Assembly: GCA_041920415.1 (NCBI GenBank)
Contig: JBHGYD010000050.1
Coordinates: 1-51,970, forward strand
Direction of reading: 5' to 3'
Source: JBHGYD01 sp041920415
Lineage (GTDB): Bacteria; Bacillota; Bacilli; Bacillales; Anoxybacillaceae
DNA: 51,970 nucleotides
Below the pieces are notes generated by a model. The model saw nothing but the letters and a program-made list of their open reading frames with translations. It did not search any database and was not told the origin of the DNA. The position numbers were made by a program, and so were the translations under genes. Of this stretch, positions 40,311 to 49,474 are shown piece after piece (the stretch's first letter is position 1; each line of letters begins with the position of its first letter).

Positions 40311-41649
40311 ACATATCCCCCAATTCCTTCACAAGCATGTCGATTTCTTCTTTTGTGCGCAGCTCTGTTACGGCAACAAGCATATGGTTTTCAAGCTCTG
40401 GGTAATCACGTCCTAAGTCATAGCCGCCGATGATCCCTTTTTCAAGCAATCGTTTGTTCACTTCTTTTACCGGTTTGTTTAATTTCACGACAAATTCGTT
40501 AAAGAACGGACCAGTAAACGGTACTTCCAATCCGTTTTCAATGAACGCGTTTTTCGCGTAAATCGCTTTCTGAATATTCATTGTCGCCATTTCTTTTACG
40601 CCTTTTTTGCCGAGTGCTGTCATCGCGACAGAAGCAGCTAAGGCATTTAACGCTTGGTTTGAGCAAATATTCGATGTCGCTTTATCGCGGCGGATATGTT
40701 GCTCGCGCGCTTGCAGCGTCAAGACAAAGCCGCGGCGCCCTTCTTCGTCTATCGTTTGTCCGACGAGGCGGCCTGGGATTTTGCGCATAAGCGCTGATTT
40801 TACGGCAAAATAGCCACAATGTGGCCCGCCAAATTGTGTCGGAATTCCAAACGGTTGCGCATCTCCTACAACAATATCTGCGCCAAATTTACCAGGCGGT
40901 GTTAATACACCAAGGGCAAGCGGATTGCTTGCGACAACAAACATGCTTTTCCCTGTATGAGCAATCGGTTCAATGTCTTTTAACGGTTCGATTTGTCCGA
41001 AGAAGTTTGGATATTGCACAATGACGCAAGCGACTTGCTCGTTCATTTCCTCTTTTAACACTTCAAGATCTGTAACTCCATTTTTTAACGGAATTTCTAC
41101 AACCTCGATACCAGGCCCTTTTGCGTATGTTTTTACTACATCGCGATATTCGGGGTGCACCGCTTTTGAAACAAGCACTTTTTTATTTTTCGTATGAGCT
41201 GCGCTCAACATTGCTGCTTCTGCAAGGGCCGTACCGCCATCATACATCGATGAATTGGCAACATCCATTCCCGTTAATTCGCAAATCATCGTTTGGAATT
41301 CAAAAATGGCTTGCAATTCTCCTTGCGAAATTTCTGGTTGGTATGGTGTATAGGCTGTGTAAAACTCGGAACGTGAAATGACATGGTCGACAATGGCCGG
41401 AATGTAGTGATCGTAAACCCCCGCACCAAGGAAGGAGGTATAGCGTTTTATATCGGCGTTTTTGGCCGCAAGTTCCGTTAACTCCTTCATTAACTCGGAT
41501 TCTGATTTCGCTTTTTTGATATTGTACTCGCGATTAAAGCGAACACTTTCCGGAATGTCGGAAAATAGTTCATCGATCGATTCAACGCCAATCGCTTTGA
41601 GCATCTCTTGTTTATCTTCTTCTGTCATCGGCAAATAACGATGAAGCAT
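40303..41649 (-). CDS. gcvPA: Glycine dehydrogenase (decarboxylating) subunit 1
   Basis: 448 residues, catalytically inactive paralogue half of the split P protein found in Firmicutes. HRYLPMTEEDKQEML at the N-terminus, TPYQPEISQGELQAIFEFQ, GMDVANSSMYDGGTALAEA, and GGPHCGYFAVK are family marks; the PLP Lys belongs to the partner subunit. It lies 20 bp after gcvT and overlaps gcvPB. Confidence 0.97.
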   Translation of the reverse strand: MLHRYLPMTEEDKQEMLKAIGVESIDELFSDIPESVRFNREYNIKKAKSESELMKELTELAAKNADIKRYTSFLGAGVYDHYIPAIVDHVISRSEFYTAYTPYQPEISQGELQAIFEFQTMICELTGMDVANSSMYDGGTALAEAAMLSAAHTKNKKVLVSKAVHPEYRDVVKTYAKGPGIEVVEIPLKNGVTDLEVLKEEMNEQVACVIVQYPNFFGQIEPLKDIEPIAHTGKSMFVVASNPLALGVLTPPGKFGADIVVGDAQPFGIPTQFGGPHCGYFAVKSALMRKIPGRLVGQTIDEEGRRGFVLTLQAREQHIRRDKATSNICSNQALNALAASVAMTALGKKGVKEMATMNIQKAIYAKNAFIENGLEVPFTGPFFNEFVVKLNKPVKEVNKRLLEKGIIGGYDLGRDYPELENHMLVAVTELRTKEEIDMLVKELGDMYA

Positions 41650-41669
41650 GGCAGATTCTCCCCTTCTTT

Positions 41670-42764
41670 TTATTTTGCTCGTTTATAGAACGGTGTCGCT
41701 ACTACTTTCGCTGTTAAGCGTTTTCCGCGAATTTCCACTTGGACTTCCGTATCAAGTGCAGCAAACTCCGTTTTCATTAACGCTAAACCAATATTTTTCT
41801 TCAACGTAGGCGATTGCGTTCCTGTTGTAACGACGCCGATTTCCTCGTCGCCAGAAAATATCGGATACCCGTGGCGCGGAATGCCTTTGTCGATCATTTC
41901 AATGCCGACAAGCTTTCTTTCGGTTCCTTCTTCTTTTTGTTTTTTCAATACTTCTTTGCCAATAAAATCGATTTCTTTATTCGTTTTTACGGCGAAGCCA
42001 AGTCCTGCTTCAATCGGTGTAATGTCGCTTGACAGCTCTTGGCCGTAAAGCGGAAGCGTCGCTTCAAAACGTAACGTATCACGCGCACCAAGACCGCACG
42101 GAAGGACACCTTCTTCTTTTCCTGCTTCTAAAATCGTCTGCCAAAGCGTGACTGCATCTTCAGCACGACAATAAATTTCAAATCCATCTTCTCCCGTATA
42201 GCCGGTACGGGAAACAAGTGCCTTGACACCTTGAAGGTCAACGTCATCTCTAAATCCAAAAAACTTTATTTGCGATAAATCGACATCGGTCAGCTTTTGC
42301 AATACGCGTTCCGCAAGTGGTCCTTGCAAAGCAAGCTGCGCAGTTTGCTCGGAAACATTGGTTAATTTCACATCACCAAAAACGTGTTGCTTAAGCCATT
42401 CAAAGTCTTTATCTGTATTGGCAGCGTTTACAACAAGAAGATAATCATCGTCCGCCTTTTTATAAATGAGCAAATCGTCGACCGTGCCGCCATTTTCATA
42501 GCACATAAGGCTGTACTGAGCGCGACCGTCGGATAATTTCGCAACATCGTTTGTCATCACTTTTTGCAGAAAAGAAAGACTGTCTTTTCCCTTTACTTCA
42601 ATTTCTCCCATATGGGATACGTCAAACAAACCAGCGCGTGTACGTACCGCTTCATGTTCTTCTTTAATGCTTGAAAATTGAACAGGCAGCTCCCATCCAC
42701 CAAAATCAATCGTTTTTGCACCGTACTGGGCGTACACGGAAAATAAAGGTGTGCGTTTTAACAT
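41670..42764 (-). CDS. gcvT: Glycine cleavage system T protein (aminomethyltransferase)
   Basis: 364 residues. Transfers the methylene group from the lipoylated H protein to tetrahydrofolate. Visible are TPLFSVYAQYGAKTIDFGGW, GLFDVSHMGEIEVKG with the folate-site residues, QYSLMCYENGGTVDDLLIY with the catalytic Asp, and RTGYTGEDGFEIY. ATG 42762-42764 with AGGAGG upstream is the homologous start; an in-frame start at 42782 lacks an RBS. First gene of the operon, behind a glycine riboswitch. Confidence 0.97.
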   Translation of the reverse strand: MLKRTPLFSVYAQYGAKTIDFGGWELPVQFSSIKEEHEAVRTRAGLFDVSHMGEIEVKGKDSLSFLQKVMTNDVAKLSDGRAQYSLMCYENGGTVDDLLIYKKADDDYLLVVNAANTDKDFEWLKQHVFGDVKLTNVSEQTAQLALQGPLAERVLQKLTDVDLSQIKFFGFRDDVDLQGVKALVSRTGYTGEDGFEIYCRAEDAVTLWQTILEAGKEEGVLPCGLGARDTLRFEATLPLYGQELSSDITPIEAGLGFAVKTNKEIDFIGKEVLKKQKEEGTERKLVGIEMIDKGIPRHGYPIFSGDEEIGVVTTGTQSPTLKKNIGLALMKTEFAALDTEVQVEIRGKRLTAKVVATPFYKRAK

Positions 42765-42789
42765 ACGTTTTCCTCCTGTCATTCCATCA

Positions 42790-43010
42790 ATAAAAAAGGA
42801 CAGACTACCCCCATATGTGTTTATGAAGGTCTCTGTCCTGGCACCTGAAAGTTTCCCTATTTCATCATAGGTGTCCTCTTGGGTGGTTCACCGATGTGAA
42901 CTCTCTCCAGAGCTGCGTCAAACAAGAGTCTTTTTGCCTGAGAGATTCGCGTTTTCCGCTTGCTCCTTCGGCGCTACATTACGTAGTCTCTCCCCTTGTT
43001 CTCATTCGCC
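42790..43010 (-). promoter_or_regulatory. Tandem glycine riboswitch with expression platform
   Basis: The minus-strand leader holds two glycine aptamers: the first includes GGAGAGACUACGU, GCGCCGAAGGAGCAA and CUCUCAGGCAAAAAGACU; the second includes GGAGAGAGUUCAC, ACCACCCAAGAGGA and UCAGGUGCCAGGACAGAG. A stem AGGACAGA/TCTGTCCT (42832-42839 with 42797-42804) followed by six T residues is the terminator. Glycine binding in this family lets transcription pass into gcvT. Confidence 0.95.
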
Positions 43011-43038
43011 GATATATAATTTTCAAAAAAATGGTCAA
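43011..43038 (-). promoter_or_regulatory. Candidate promoter of the gcv operon
   Basis: Minus strand -35 TTGACC (43033-43038), 16 bp, -10 TATATC (43011-43016); transcription would start a few bases before the first aptamer. The rest of the gap to 43252 is AT-rich and shows no gene; it must also contain the yqhH promoter. Confidence 0.55.
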
Positions 43039-43252
43039 ACTATATAAAAGACAGCGCAAAAATTTTTTTAACTTTCTAATTTATTATTATACTACCATTA
43101 ACAAGCGGACAAGAGCAACAAAAATTCAATTGGAAAATACAAAAATAAACGAACTTTTTATCAATTAAATAAGAATATTATTAATGAATTATTGAACATT
43201 TAAATAATTTAACCAAAAAATATTCGTCAATATAAAAGGAGACGGGAGCATT

Positions 43253-44920
43253 ATGATCGAAATCGAATTCGATACATCTTGGAAAGAAGGGTTTCTCGAA
43301 CGAGTCGAGAAAGACGGACCTTGGAGCAGCTGGGAGATGTATCAACTTGCTTTAGAAGCAGCCGAACACCTAAATGTACCTGATTTCGACGGCCTACAAG
43401 CACCAAAACATTTGCCGCATCTTACACCGCTGCCTCATCAATTAGAAGTAGCTAAACAAGTGGTTGAAAAAATGAACGGAAAAGCGATTTTAGCTGATGA
43501 AGTCGGGCTTGGAAAAACGATCGAAGCAGGGCTTATTTTAAAAGAATATATGATTCGCGGACTTGTGAAAAAAGTGCTTATTCTTGTACCGGCCTCGCTC
43601 GTATCACAATGGGCCATGGAACTGAATGAAAAGTTTTTTATCCCCGCCGTTCAGCAAAAAAAGAGTTACGTCTGGGAACAGTACGACGTTGTCGTGTCAT
43701 CCATTGATACAGCGAAAAAAAGCCCGCACCGTGACATCATTTATCAACAACAATACGATATGGTGATTATTGATGAAGCCCATAAACTAAAAAACAATAA
43801 GACAAAAAATTATGAGTTTGTACAAAATTTAAAAAAGAAATTTTGTTTATTGTTGACAGCAACGCCGATTCAAAACCGAATTGAAGAAATTTTCCATCTC
43901 GTTTCACTATTGAAGCCCGGACATTTAGGAAATGCCACTTATTTTGCCGAAACATATGGAAAAACACGATCATTACAAACGGATGAACATTTAAAAACGC
44001 TTGTGAATAAAGTGATGATTCGCAATCGACGTGCTGATACAGGCATCGAATGGTCAAAACGGCACGTCGAAACGGTGATGATTGAGTTTTCAAAAGAAGA
44101 ACGAGAGTTGTATAACGCTGTTCAAGCTTTGAAATACCATGATACGGTATCATTAGGAAGTCAATTTTCACTTATTACGATGCTTCGCGAAGTATGCAGT
44201 AGCCGCGAAGCGTTATTTCTCACCGTTAAAAATATGATGGACAAATATTCGGAAGATGTTCCTTCCTGCTTTCAAGAACTAATAGAAAAAATGAATGCGG
44301 TCACAACGAATTCCAAAGCGGAAAAAGCGTTACAGCTCATTAAGGAAATTAACGATAAAGTCATTATTTTTACCGAATATCGCGCCACTCAATTATATTT
44401 GCAGTGGTTTTTACAGCAGCACGGTATTTCATCTGTTCCGTTTCGTGGCGGATTTAAACGCGGGAAAAAAGATTGGATGAAAGAATTGTTTAAAAACCGC
44501 GCTCAAGTCCTCATTGCAACGGAAGCGGGCGGCGAAGGAATTAATTTGCAGTTTTGCCACCATGTCATTAATTACGATCTTCCTTGGAATCCGATGCGCC
44601 TTGAACAACGAATCGGGCGCGTCCATCGCTTAGGACAGACGAACGATGTCTATATTTATAATTTTGCTGTTAAAGATACGGTTGAAGAACATATTTTAAA
44701 ACTTCTGTATGAAAAAATTCGTTTATTTGAACGAGTGGTTGGTGAACTAGATGATATTTTGACCAAAATGGACATGAATGATTTTGAAAACTACTTGCAT
44801 GACATTTTCTTCCGTTCACGCAGCGAAGGAGAAATGAAAATCAAAATGGAGAATTTAACAACGATGATTGATTTTGTCGACCAACTCGCAAAAGGTGGGG
44901 AACAATATGCAACAACATGA
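43253..44920 (+). CDS. yqhH: SNF2-family helicase-like ATPase YqhH
   Basis: 555 residues. Two RecA-like lobes: Walker A/motif I LADEVGLGKTIEAGLI (near 80), motif II IIDEAHKLKN (near 170), LLLTATPIQN (III), then lobe two with IIFTEYRAT, GEGINLQFCHHVINYDLPWNPMRLEQRIGRVHRLGQ (V-VI, near 440). A DNA translocase of the RapA/SNF2 class, role unknown. GGAGACGGGAG before the ATG. Overlaps yqhG by 14 bp, so the two are probably a functional pair. Confidence 0.95.
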   Translation: MIEIEFDTSWKEGFLERVEKDGPWSSWEMYQLALEAAEHLNVPDFDGLQAPKHLPHLTPLPHQLEVAKQVVEKMNGKAILADEVGLGKTIEAGLILKEYMIRGLVKKVLILVPASLVSQWAMELNEKFFIPAVQQKKSYVWEQYDVVVSSIDTAKKSPHRDIIYQQQYDMVIIDEAHKLKNNKTKNYEFVQNLKKKFCLLLTATPIQNRIEEIFHLVSLLKPGHLGNATYFAETYGKTRSLQTDEHLKTLVNKVMIRNRRADTGIEWSKRHVETVMIEFSKEERELYNAVQALKYHDTVSLGSQFSLITMLREVCSSREALFLTVKNMMDKYSEDVPSCFQELIEKMNAVTTNSKAEKALQLIKEINDKVIIFTEYRATQLYLQWFLQQHGISSVPFRGGFKRGKKDWMKELFKNRAQVLIATEAGGEGINLQFCHHVINYDLPWNPMRLEQRIGRVHRLGQTNDVYIYNFAVKDTVEEHILKLLYEKIRLFERVVGELDDILTKMDMNDFENYLHDIFFRSRSEGEMKIKMENLTTMIDFVDQLAKGGEQYATT

Positions 44921-45698
44921 AATTCAACATTTTCTCGAACGATATTTTCGTACCAACGAGTGTAATATCATCGAAAACAACGATGGATATATAATGGTGC
45001 AATTATCCGTTGAATTAGACAAAGAGCTCATGAATCGACCGTTTTATTGGCATTATATTGAACGAACAGGCGGAACTCCCGCACCGATGAAGTTGACGCT
45101 CATCACAAAACAGAACGAAAAAACAAGCTCTCTCAATGGCGAACGCCTTCACTTCGGCTCGCCAAGGCTACACCAAATTTTTCAATCCGCTCAAAAGCGC
45201 GGCAGCTATATTCGCCTTTATGAACAAGCACCCGCCTCGGGGCAATCATTCATTCCTCTTCATCCATGGCTTGGATTGAATATCAAAATTTCGTATCAAT
45301 GCGATCGAAAGCGCGATTCACTTTTATCTCTTGGTTTGCATTTAATTAGCGGAACGATTGTCGAACAATTCCAAAAGCGACTGCAACAACTTTCTCTTAC
45401 TCCAAAAATTCCTGACTACTGTTTTACGATTGCCCCGCTCATTAAACCGCAAAGCGGGATTGGGCGTTTGGAACAATATATAAAAAACATCATTGACCGC
45501 GATGATCATACATGGGCTCAAGAAGCAAAAGCACGTTGGGACGAAGATGTAGCGCTTCTCGATCATTTTTATGAGGATATAGAAGAAAAGCCGGAATGTT
45601 ATTACATTGAAAAAGAGGCACTTGAGGAGCAGTACAAACCAAGAATTCGTATTTCCATCATTAACGGGGGATTATTTTATTTACAACCCCGTTCTTGA
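44907..45698 (+). CDS. yqhG: Conserved protein YqhG
   Basis: 263 residues, soluble, no known domain that I can name. N-terminal HEIQHFLERYFRTNECNII and FYWHYIERTGGTP, and C-terminal EEQYKPRIRISIINGGLFYL are conserved in Bacillaceae YqhG. ATG 44907 after AAAGGTGGGG is chosen, with the frame overlapping the yqhH end. Always beside the YqhH helicase, which suggests they act together; this is inference. Confidence 0.92.
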   Translation: MQQHEIQHFLERYFRTNECNIIENNDGYIMVQLSVELDKELMNRPFYWHYIERTGGTPAPMKLTLITKQNEKTSSLNGERLHFGSPRLHQIFQSAQKRGSYIRLYEQAPASGQSFIPLHPWLGLNIKISYQCDRKRDSLLSLGLHLISGTIVEQFQKRLQQLSLTPKIPDYCFTIAPLIKPQSGIGRLEQYIKNIIDRDDHTWAQEAKARWDEDVALLDHFYEDIEEKPECYYIEKEALEEQYKPRIRISIINGGLFYLQPRS

Positions 45699-45712
45699 AA
45701 GAAAAGCGAAGA

Positions 45713-45736
45713 GGCTGTCCAGACAATAGGACAGCC
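45713..45736. terminator. Hairpin between convergent yqhG and yqzE
   Basis: Perfect 8-bp stem GGCTGTCC/GGACAGCC (45713-45720 with 45729-45736) with an 8-nt loop. The minus-strand side continues T-rich, so it more likely ends the yqzE side. T-run weak. Confidence 0.6.
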
Positions 45737-45780
45737 GTACTCGTTTATATTATGTTTAATAAGTCAGCCCTTCTACATCA

Positions 45781-45960
45781 CTATTTTTTTCGTCGAAACA
45801 GTAGACCAAGCGAAAACGGAATGATACCAAACCAATGATATAAAAATGGCGGTTTTTCTTGTTTTCGCTGTTTTCGCTTTTGTTTTCGTTCCTCTTTTGG
45901 TTGATCCATATAGCTAACAAACTGTTGGGTGACAAATTTAACATAATCATTCGTTGACAT
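45781..45960 (-). CDS. yqzE: YqzE family protein
   Basis: 59 residues: MSTNDYVKFVTQQFVSYMDQ at the start, then a strongly basic KEERKQKRKQR-rich middle and a C-terminal hydrophobic stretch (FLYHWFGIIPFSLGLLF) before RRKK. This is the YqzE family, found at the end of the comG region in Bacillus. Function unknown. ATG 45958-45960, with AGGTGGTGACC upstream. Another longer frame over the same bases is not coding. Confidence 0.9.
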   Translation of the reverse strand: MSTNDYVKFVTQQFVSYMDQPKEERKQKRKQRKQEKPPFLYHWFGIIPFSLGLLFRRKK

Positions 45961-45983
45961 AAATGGTCACCACCTTTTTTCAA

Positions 45984-46499
45984 CTAGTATTTCCATAGAG
46001 CGTCTCCTTTAATCCGGTCGATGATTTCATCAACGATCTGTTCAACACGTTTTCCCGTTGTATCGACCATCCAATCAGCTTCTTGATAATAAGGTAACCG
46101 TTTTTTCCATAACGCTTCAAGATCGTCGCGATGATGCTGTGTCAATAATGGGCGTGTGTCATCATCGGCAAGCCTTTTTACAATCTCTTCAAACTCACAA
46201 TGTAAATAAATCACGATACCTGTTTGTTTCATCCAGTCGCGATTTTCTTTTTGAATAACAATTCCCCCTCCTGTTGTTACAATGACTTTATTAGGTGGTA
46301 ACATTTGCAAACATTCCCTCTCATATTGGCGAAATGCTGCTTCCCCCTCTTCGGCAAAAATACGTTTAATCGACTTTCCAACGTGTTCCTCAATATAATG
46401 GTCCGTGTCGATAATTGGCAATTGCAAACGTTCCGCCAAGCGCTGACCAACCGTTGTTTTACCAGCTCCCATAAATCCGGTTAAATACATTCGTTTCAT
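45984..46499 (-). CDS. aroK: Shikimate kinase
   Basis: 171 residues. Phosphorylates shikimate with ATP. P-loop GFMGAGKTTVGQRLA (near 8-22), substrate residues in DTDHYIEEHVGKSIKRIFAEEGEAAFR, the VTTGGGIVIQ loop, and a lid with RPLL. ATG 46497-46499 lies nine bases after GTGAGG; upstream in-frame starts to 46535 have no RBS. It lies between yqzE and comGG. With aroQ it gives two shikimate-pathway genes in the window. Confidence 0.95.
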   Translation of the reverse strand: MKRMYLTGFMGAGKTTVGQRLAERLQLPIIDTDHYIEEHVGKSIKRIFAEEGEAAFRQYERECLQMLPPNKVIVTTGGGIVIQKENRDWMKQTGIVIYLHCEFEEIVKRLADDDTRPLLTQHHRDDLEALWKKRLPYYQEADWMVDTTGKRVEQIVDEIIDRIKGDALWKY

Positions 46500-46562
46500 T
46501 TTGTACATCCTCACTTTTTCGTTTTTTATCAACATACCATATCGTCCATAAATGATGAACCC

Positions 46563-46949
46563 TTAATATTTCTCTTTCCACTCGACTAGTTCCATCGTTG
46601 GAAGCGAAACGGTAAACTCAGCGTCATAGCGAATCCCCTCATGGGAAACAGCGGAAATCATTACTTTCACCTCATTTTCGTTCAGTCGCTCCCATTCGTA
46701 ATCCGCTGTCCCATTCGGGTAAACAAACGTTCCTTTATTTGTCGTATTGGCGGACGAAATCGCTGCTAACTGCGTTTTGACGTCGGTCACCGCCATTTGC
46801 ATTAACGAATCAACGTCATACGATTGTTGCTCATATTTCGCGAACTGAATTTCCGTTTCGTATAGTTCAAGCACATGGAGCAATAACAATAGAAATAAAA
46901 ACGAAAATAATACAGTAATTAGGAATATCATCCCTTTTTCATTTCTCAT
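46563..46949 (-). CDS. comGG: Competence protein ComGG
   Basis: 128 residues. One N-terminal membrane span (MIFLITVLFSFLFLLLLLHVLELYE) after NEKG, then a soluble domain, the layout of the minor pseudopilin ComGG, which lacks a strong prepilin cleavage site. Needed with the other ComG proteins for DNA uptake. Overlaps comGF by four bases. Last gene of the comG operon. Confidence 0.88.
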   Translation of the reverse strand: MRNEKGMIFLITVLFSFLFLLLLLHVLELYETEIQFAKYEQQSYDVDSLMQMAVTDVKTQLAAISSANTTNKGTFVYPNGTADYEWERLNENEVKVMISAVSHEGIRYDAEFTVSLPTMELVEWKEKY

Positions 46950-47389
46950 GGTTGTTTCACCTTAATGGGGAAAAATGAAGTAACAAATGCTTCGTAACGT
47001 TCTCCTTCCGTCGTTATAACGATGATGCGTACACCGTTGTTGGTTAATTCATATTGCACATCAGAAAGTGACTGTAAAACGATTTCATTCCCTTGACTGT
47101 TGACACGCCTGCGAATGAGCTGCCCGTATTTTTCAAAGCTTACTCGCTCCCCAGTTGGTTTATAAACATATAAAATCTGTCCACTACTTTCAAGTTGCTT
47201 CGATTCGCGAATTTCGTTTTTTAATTGCTGAAGAAATACTTGCCATTCTAAACGGTTAAAACGATTGACGGGGTCTTCTTTTAGCCAATGAACATCTAAT
47301 AACAAAGGAAGAAAGGAAATAACGAGCAATACAACGAGTAAAACCATTAACATCTCTAACAATGTAAATCCATGATTTCGAATGTTCAT
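46946..47389 (-). CDS. comGF: Competence minor pseudopilin ComGF
   Basis: 147 residues with a type IV prepilin N-terminus (RNHGFTLLEMLMVLLVVLLVISFLP), to be cut by ComC after Gly. The body contains LEWQVFLQQLKNEIRESKQLE and GNEIVLQSLSDVQYEL, typical of ComGF. ATG 47387-47389; upstream in-frame starts are comGE sequence. Overlaps comGE and comGG by four bases each. Confidence 0.92.
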   Translation of the reverse strand: MNIRNHGFTLLEMLMVLLVVLLVISFLPLLLDVHWLKEDPVNRFNRLEWQVFLQQLKNEIRESKQLESSGQILYVYKPTGERVSFEKYGQLIRRRVNSQGNEIVLQSLSDVQYELTNNGVRIIVITTEGERYEAFVTSFFPIKVKQP

Positions 47390-47712
47390 CTTTTTACATA
47401 TCCGCACCTTTCGACCATTCGTCCTACATAATCTTGCCAACGGACACACGCTTTTTTCATCCCATCTCCCTCATTTGTCCAATGAATCGTGTAAATGATT
47501 TCCCCATTTGTTACCGTTTTTTCTATCGGTACTTCATCACCTTTGCTTAGTTCAACATTTAACAGTTGTTGAGCTTTACTTTTTAACGCCGCATTTTCGC
47601 GTTCGACCATCATGTGAGTCAGTAGTGGTAATAGAGTTGTCGTTACAAATAGTAAAAGCGCCAGTGATATCACCGCTTCAACAAACGTAAACCCATTACA
47701 TTTTTTGCACAT
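47386..47712 (-). CDS. comGE: Competence minor pseudopilin ComGE
   Basis: 108 residues. Prepilin motif CNGFTFVEAVISLALLLFVT followed by a short body. ATG 47710-47712 with GGGAGG upstream. The start lies inside the end of comGD (17-bp overlap) and the end overlaps comGF. Part of the pseudopilus tip or assembly complex. Confidence 0.9.
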   Translation of the reverse strand: MCKKCNGFTFVEAVISLALLLFVTTTLLPLLTHMMVERENAALKSKAQQLLNVELSKGDEVPIEKTVTNGEIIYTIHWTNEGDGMKKACVRWQDYVGRMVERCGYVKR

Positions 47713-48136
47713 AAAACCTCCCTTTTCCGAGCAAAAACACGATTTTGTACGTGGTGGTTCCATTTTTTATAAATATCGTTCCTGATTTATTGACATTTCC
47801 ATTTGCTAAAAATGTTAATGGCGATTGAAGAGTCGCAAGTTCTATTTTCCATTTGTTAGGAAGGGTACGTTGAATGAGAATTCGTCCCAATGTATAGCCT
47901 TCGGTAATCCGATATTGCGCTTGACCGTGATAAAACACCACGGCCACCGCTGTTTTATGGGTTATCGCATATTGCTGTGCATACAACAAATCATCCGTAA
48001 ATTGCTCAATCATATACGTTTCTTCCTTTGCCTCAGAAAGCCCGTCAATATGTGGGATGACAATGACAGTTAGCGCACTCACAATCATTAACACCAGCAG
48101 CATTTCGATGAGGGTAAAACCATTTTTACGAACCAC
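47696..48136 (-). CDS. comGD: Competence minor pseudopilin ComGD
   Basis: 146 residues. Prepilin motif RKNGFTLIEMLLVLMIVSAL, then DDLLYAQQYAITHKTAVAVVF, as in ComGD. I start it at GTG 48134-48136, nine bases after GGGGAAG; this overlaps the comGC end by 11 bp. An upstream frame to 48217 reads through comGC and is not credible as a start. Confidence 0.9.
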   Translation of the reverse strand: MVRKNGFTLIEMLLVLMIVSALTVIVIPHIDGLSEAKEETYMIEQFTDDLLYAQQYAITHKTAVAVVFYHGQAQYRITEGYTLGRILIQRTLPNKWKIELATLQSPLTFLANGNVNKSGTIFIKNGTTTYKIVFLLGKGRFYVQKM

Positions 48137-48422
48137 TTTCGCTAACTTCCCCGTTGCTATCGATTTGAATCGTATGACCGTTTGGACACTTATTCGATTT
48201 AATATACTTCTCATCAACCAGTTGTTGTACGGTTGGAATCGTATTTTTTTCCATCTCGTATGCCTTTACTTGAGCCTGAACAGTTTTTATAAACGCTTCG
48301 CACCCTTTATTATTAATCATACTGTTATGCTTTGTAACATTTGGAATGGTAATTAATAACAAAACGGAAATAACCATTAAAACAATTAACATTTCAATTA
48401 ATGTAAATCCTTTTTCGTTCAT
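48126..48422 (-). CDS. comGC: Major pseudopilin ComGC
   Basis: 98 residues. Prepilin signature MNEKGFTLIEMLIVLMVISV, followed by LLITIPNVTKHNSMINNKGC and CPNGHTIQ; the cysteine pair forms the known disulphide. ComGC is the main subunit of the DNA-uptake pilus. ATG 48420-48422 lies ten bases after GGAGGAGG. Its length equals B. subtilis ComGC. Confidence 0.95.
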   Translation of the reverse strand: MNEKGFTLIEMLIVLMVISVLLLITIPNVTKHNSMINNKGCEAFIKTVQAQVKAYEMEKNTIPTVQQLVDEKYIKSNKCPNGHTIQIDSNGEVSESGS

Positions 48423-48442
48423 CTTTGTGAATACCTCCTCCA

Positions 48443-49474
48443 TTATAATTCGTTCATTGTTTCAAACATTGGTAATAAAATCGCTAAATACATACAAACG
48501 ACAAGCAGACCGATGAAAGAAAATAACATGGGCTGAATAAGGCGAGTCCACTTTTCGATGTACTCTTCAATTTTTTGCAAAACAAATTGGCTGTAGTGAA
48601 ATAATTCTTTCGCTAGCTCCCCGTTCGATTGACCGTGGCGAATGACAAGCGCTAGTTCTTGTTCGTAATAAGGACGGGAGGCAATAATCGTCTCTAATTT
48701 ATTGCCTTTTGCAAGTTGCTCTTTTATTTCGCTCCCTTCCGCACGTAAAAACGGTAAATCTCGTTGTTTCTCAAACACTTGAAGAGATTCGTACACAGAA
48801 AGACCGCCATTTAATAAATGGCTAAACTGCAATGCAAACAAATGGGTATGGTATAACATGACCATCGTGCGAACGAACGGAATTTTCAGCAATAGATTCA
48901 TTTTCACAATCGGAGGAAGCTTTTTAAACCAAATGAAATAAACAACCCCAACTGCAAAACCGATAAGACAAATGGAAGCAAAAACAGAAGGAACGATGGA
49001 AACCGTCTCAATGAGCAAGTGAGATGTGAAAAAACGGTTGGCGTGAAACGAAGAAGAAAGATGAATAAATTGAGGAAGGAGCACATGTTGAATCAGCGTA
49101 AGCATAGTCATCATAAAACAAAGGAGAAAAAGCGGATAACTTGCTACTTTGCGAAGACGTTGCAAATATCGGGTCTTGCTTAACAACATACTTCCCGCTT
49201 CGGTTAAACCTTGGACCAAATTTCCGTGTTGTTCTGCAAAAAATAAATATCCTACCGCCTCAGAATGGAAGGAAAGAGGCTGTAACGCTTCATGAAAGGA
49301 AAATCCCGAACGAAGAAGAGAAAGACATCGCTGTAAATCATAACGATGGGAAAGAGGCTGTTGAATTTCTAAAAATTCGAGCGCTTGTGATAACGAGTAA
49401 CCTTTATCAAGAAGTGTCCCTAGCCGTACTAAAAACACACCTTGCTGTTGTAACGACCATTTTCGCTTAAACAT
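48443..49474 (-). CDS. comGB: Competence membrane protein ComGB
   Basis: 343 residues of the GspF/PilC family: two homologous cytoplasmic domains (VRLGTLLDKGYSLSQALEFL and FALQFSHLLNGGLSVYESLQ) and three membrane spans (FLLCFMMTMLTLIQHVLL, VFASICLIGFAVGVVYFIWF and LFSFIGLLVVCMYLAILLP). Platform protein of the pseudopilus. Intact; overlaps the comGA remnant by eight bases. Confidence 0.95.
   Translation of the reverse strand: MFKRKWSLQQQGVFLVRLGTLLDKGYSLSQALEFLEIQQPLSHRYDLQRCLSLLRSGFSFHEALQPLSFHSEAVGYLFFAEQHGNLVQGLTEAGSMLLSKTRYLQRLRKVASYPLFLLCFMMTMLTLIQHVLLPQFIHLSSSFHANRFFTSHLLIETVSIVPSVFASICLIGFAVGVVYFIWFKKLPPIVKMNLLLKIPFVRTMVMLYHTHLFALQFSHLLNGGLSVYESLQVFEKQRDLPFLRAEGSEIKEQLAKGNKLETIIASRPYYEQELALVIRHGQSNGELAKELFHYSQFVLQKIEEYIEKWTRLIQPMLFSFIGLLVVCMYLAILLPMFETMNEL

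Noticed and set aside
42896..43168. Plus-strand 90-codon frame upstream of yqhH
   Set aside because: It runs across the antisense of the glycine riboswitch and has no family likeness.
45756..45983. Minus-strand 75-codon frame over yqzE
   Set aside because: The YqzE frame over the same bases matches a known family and has the RBS.
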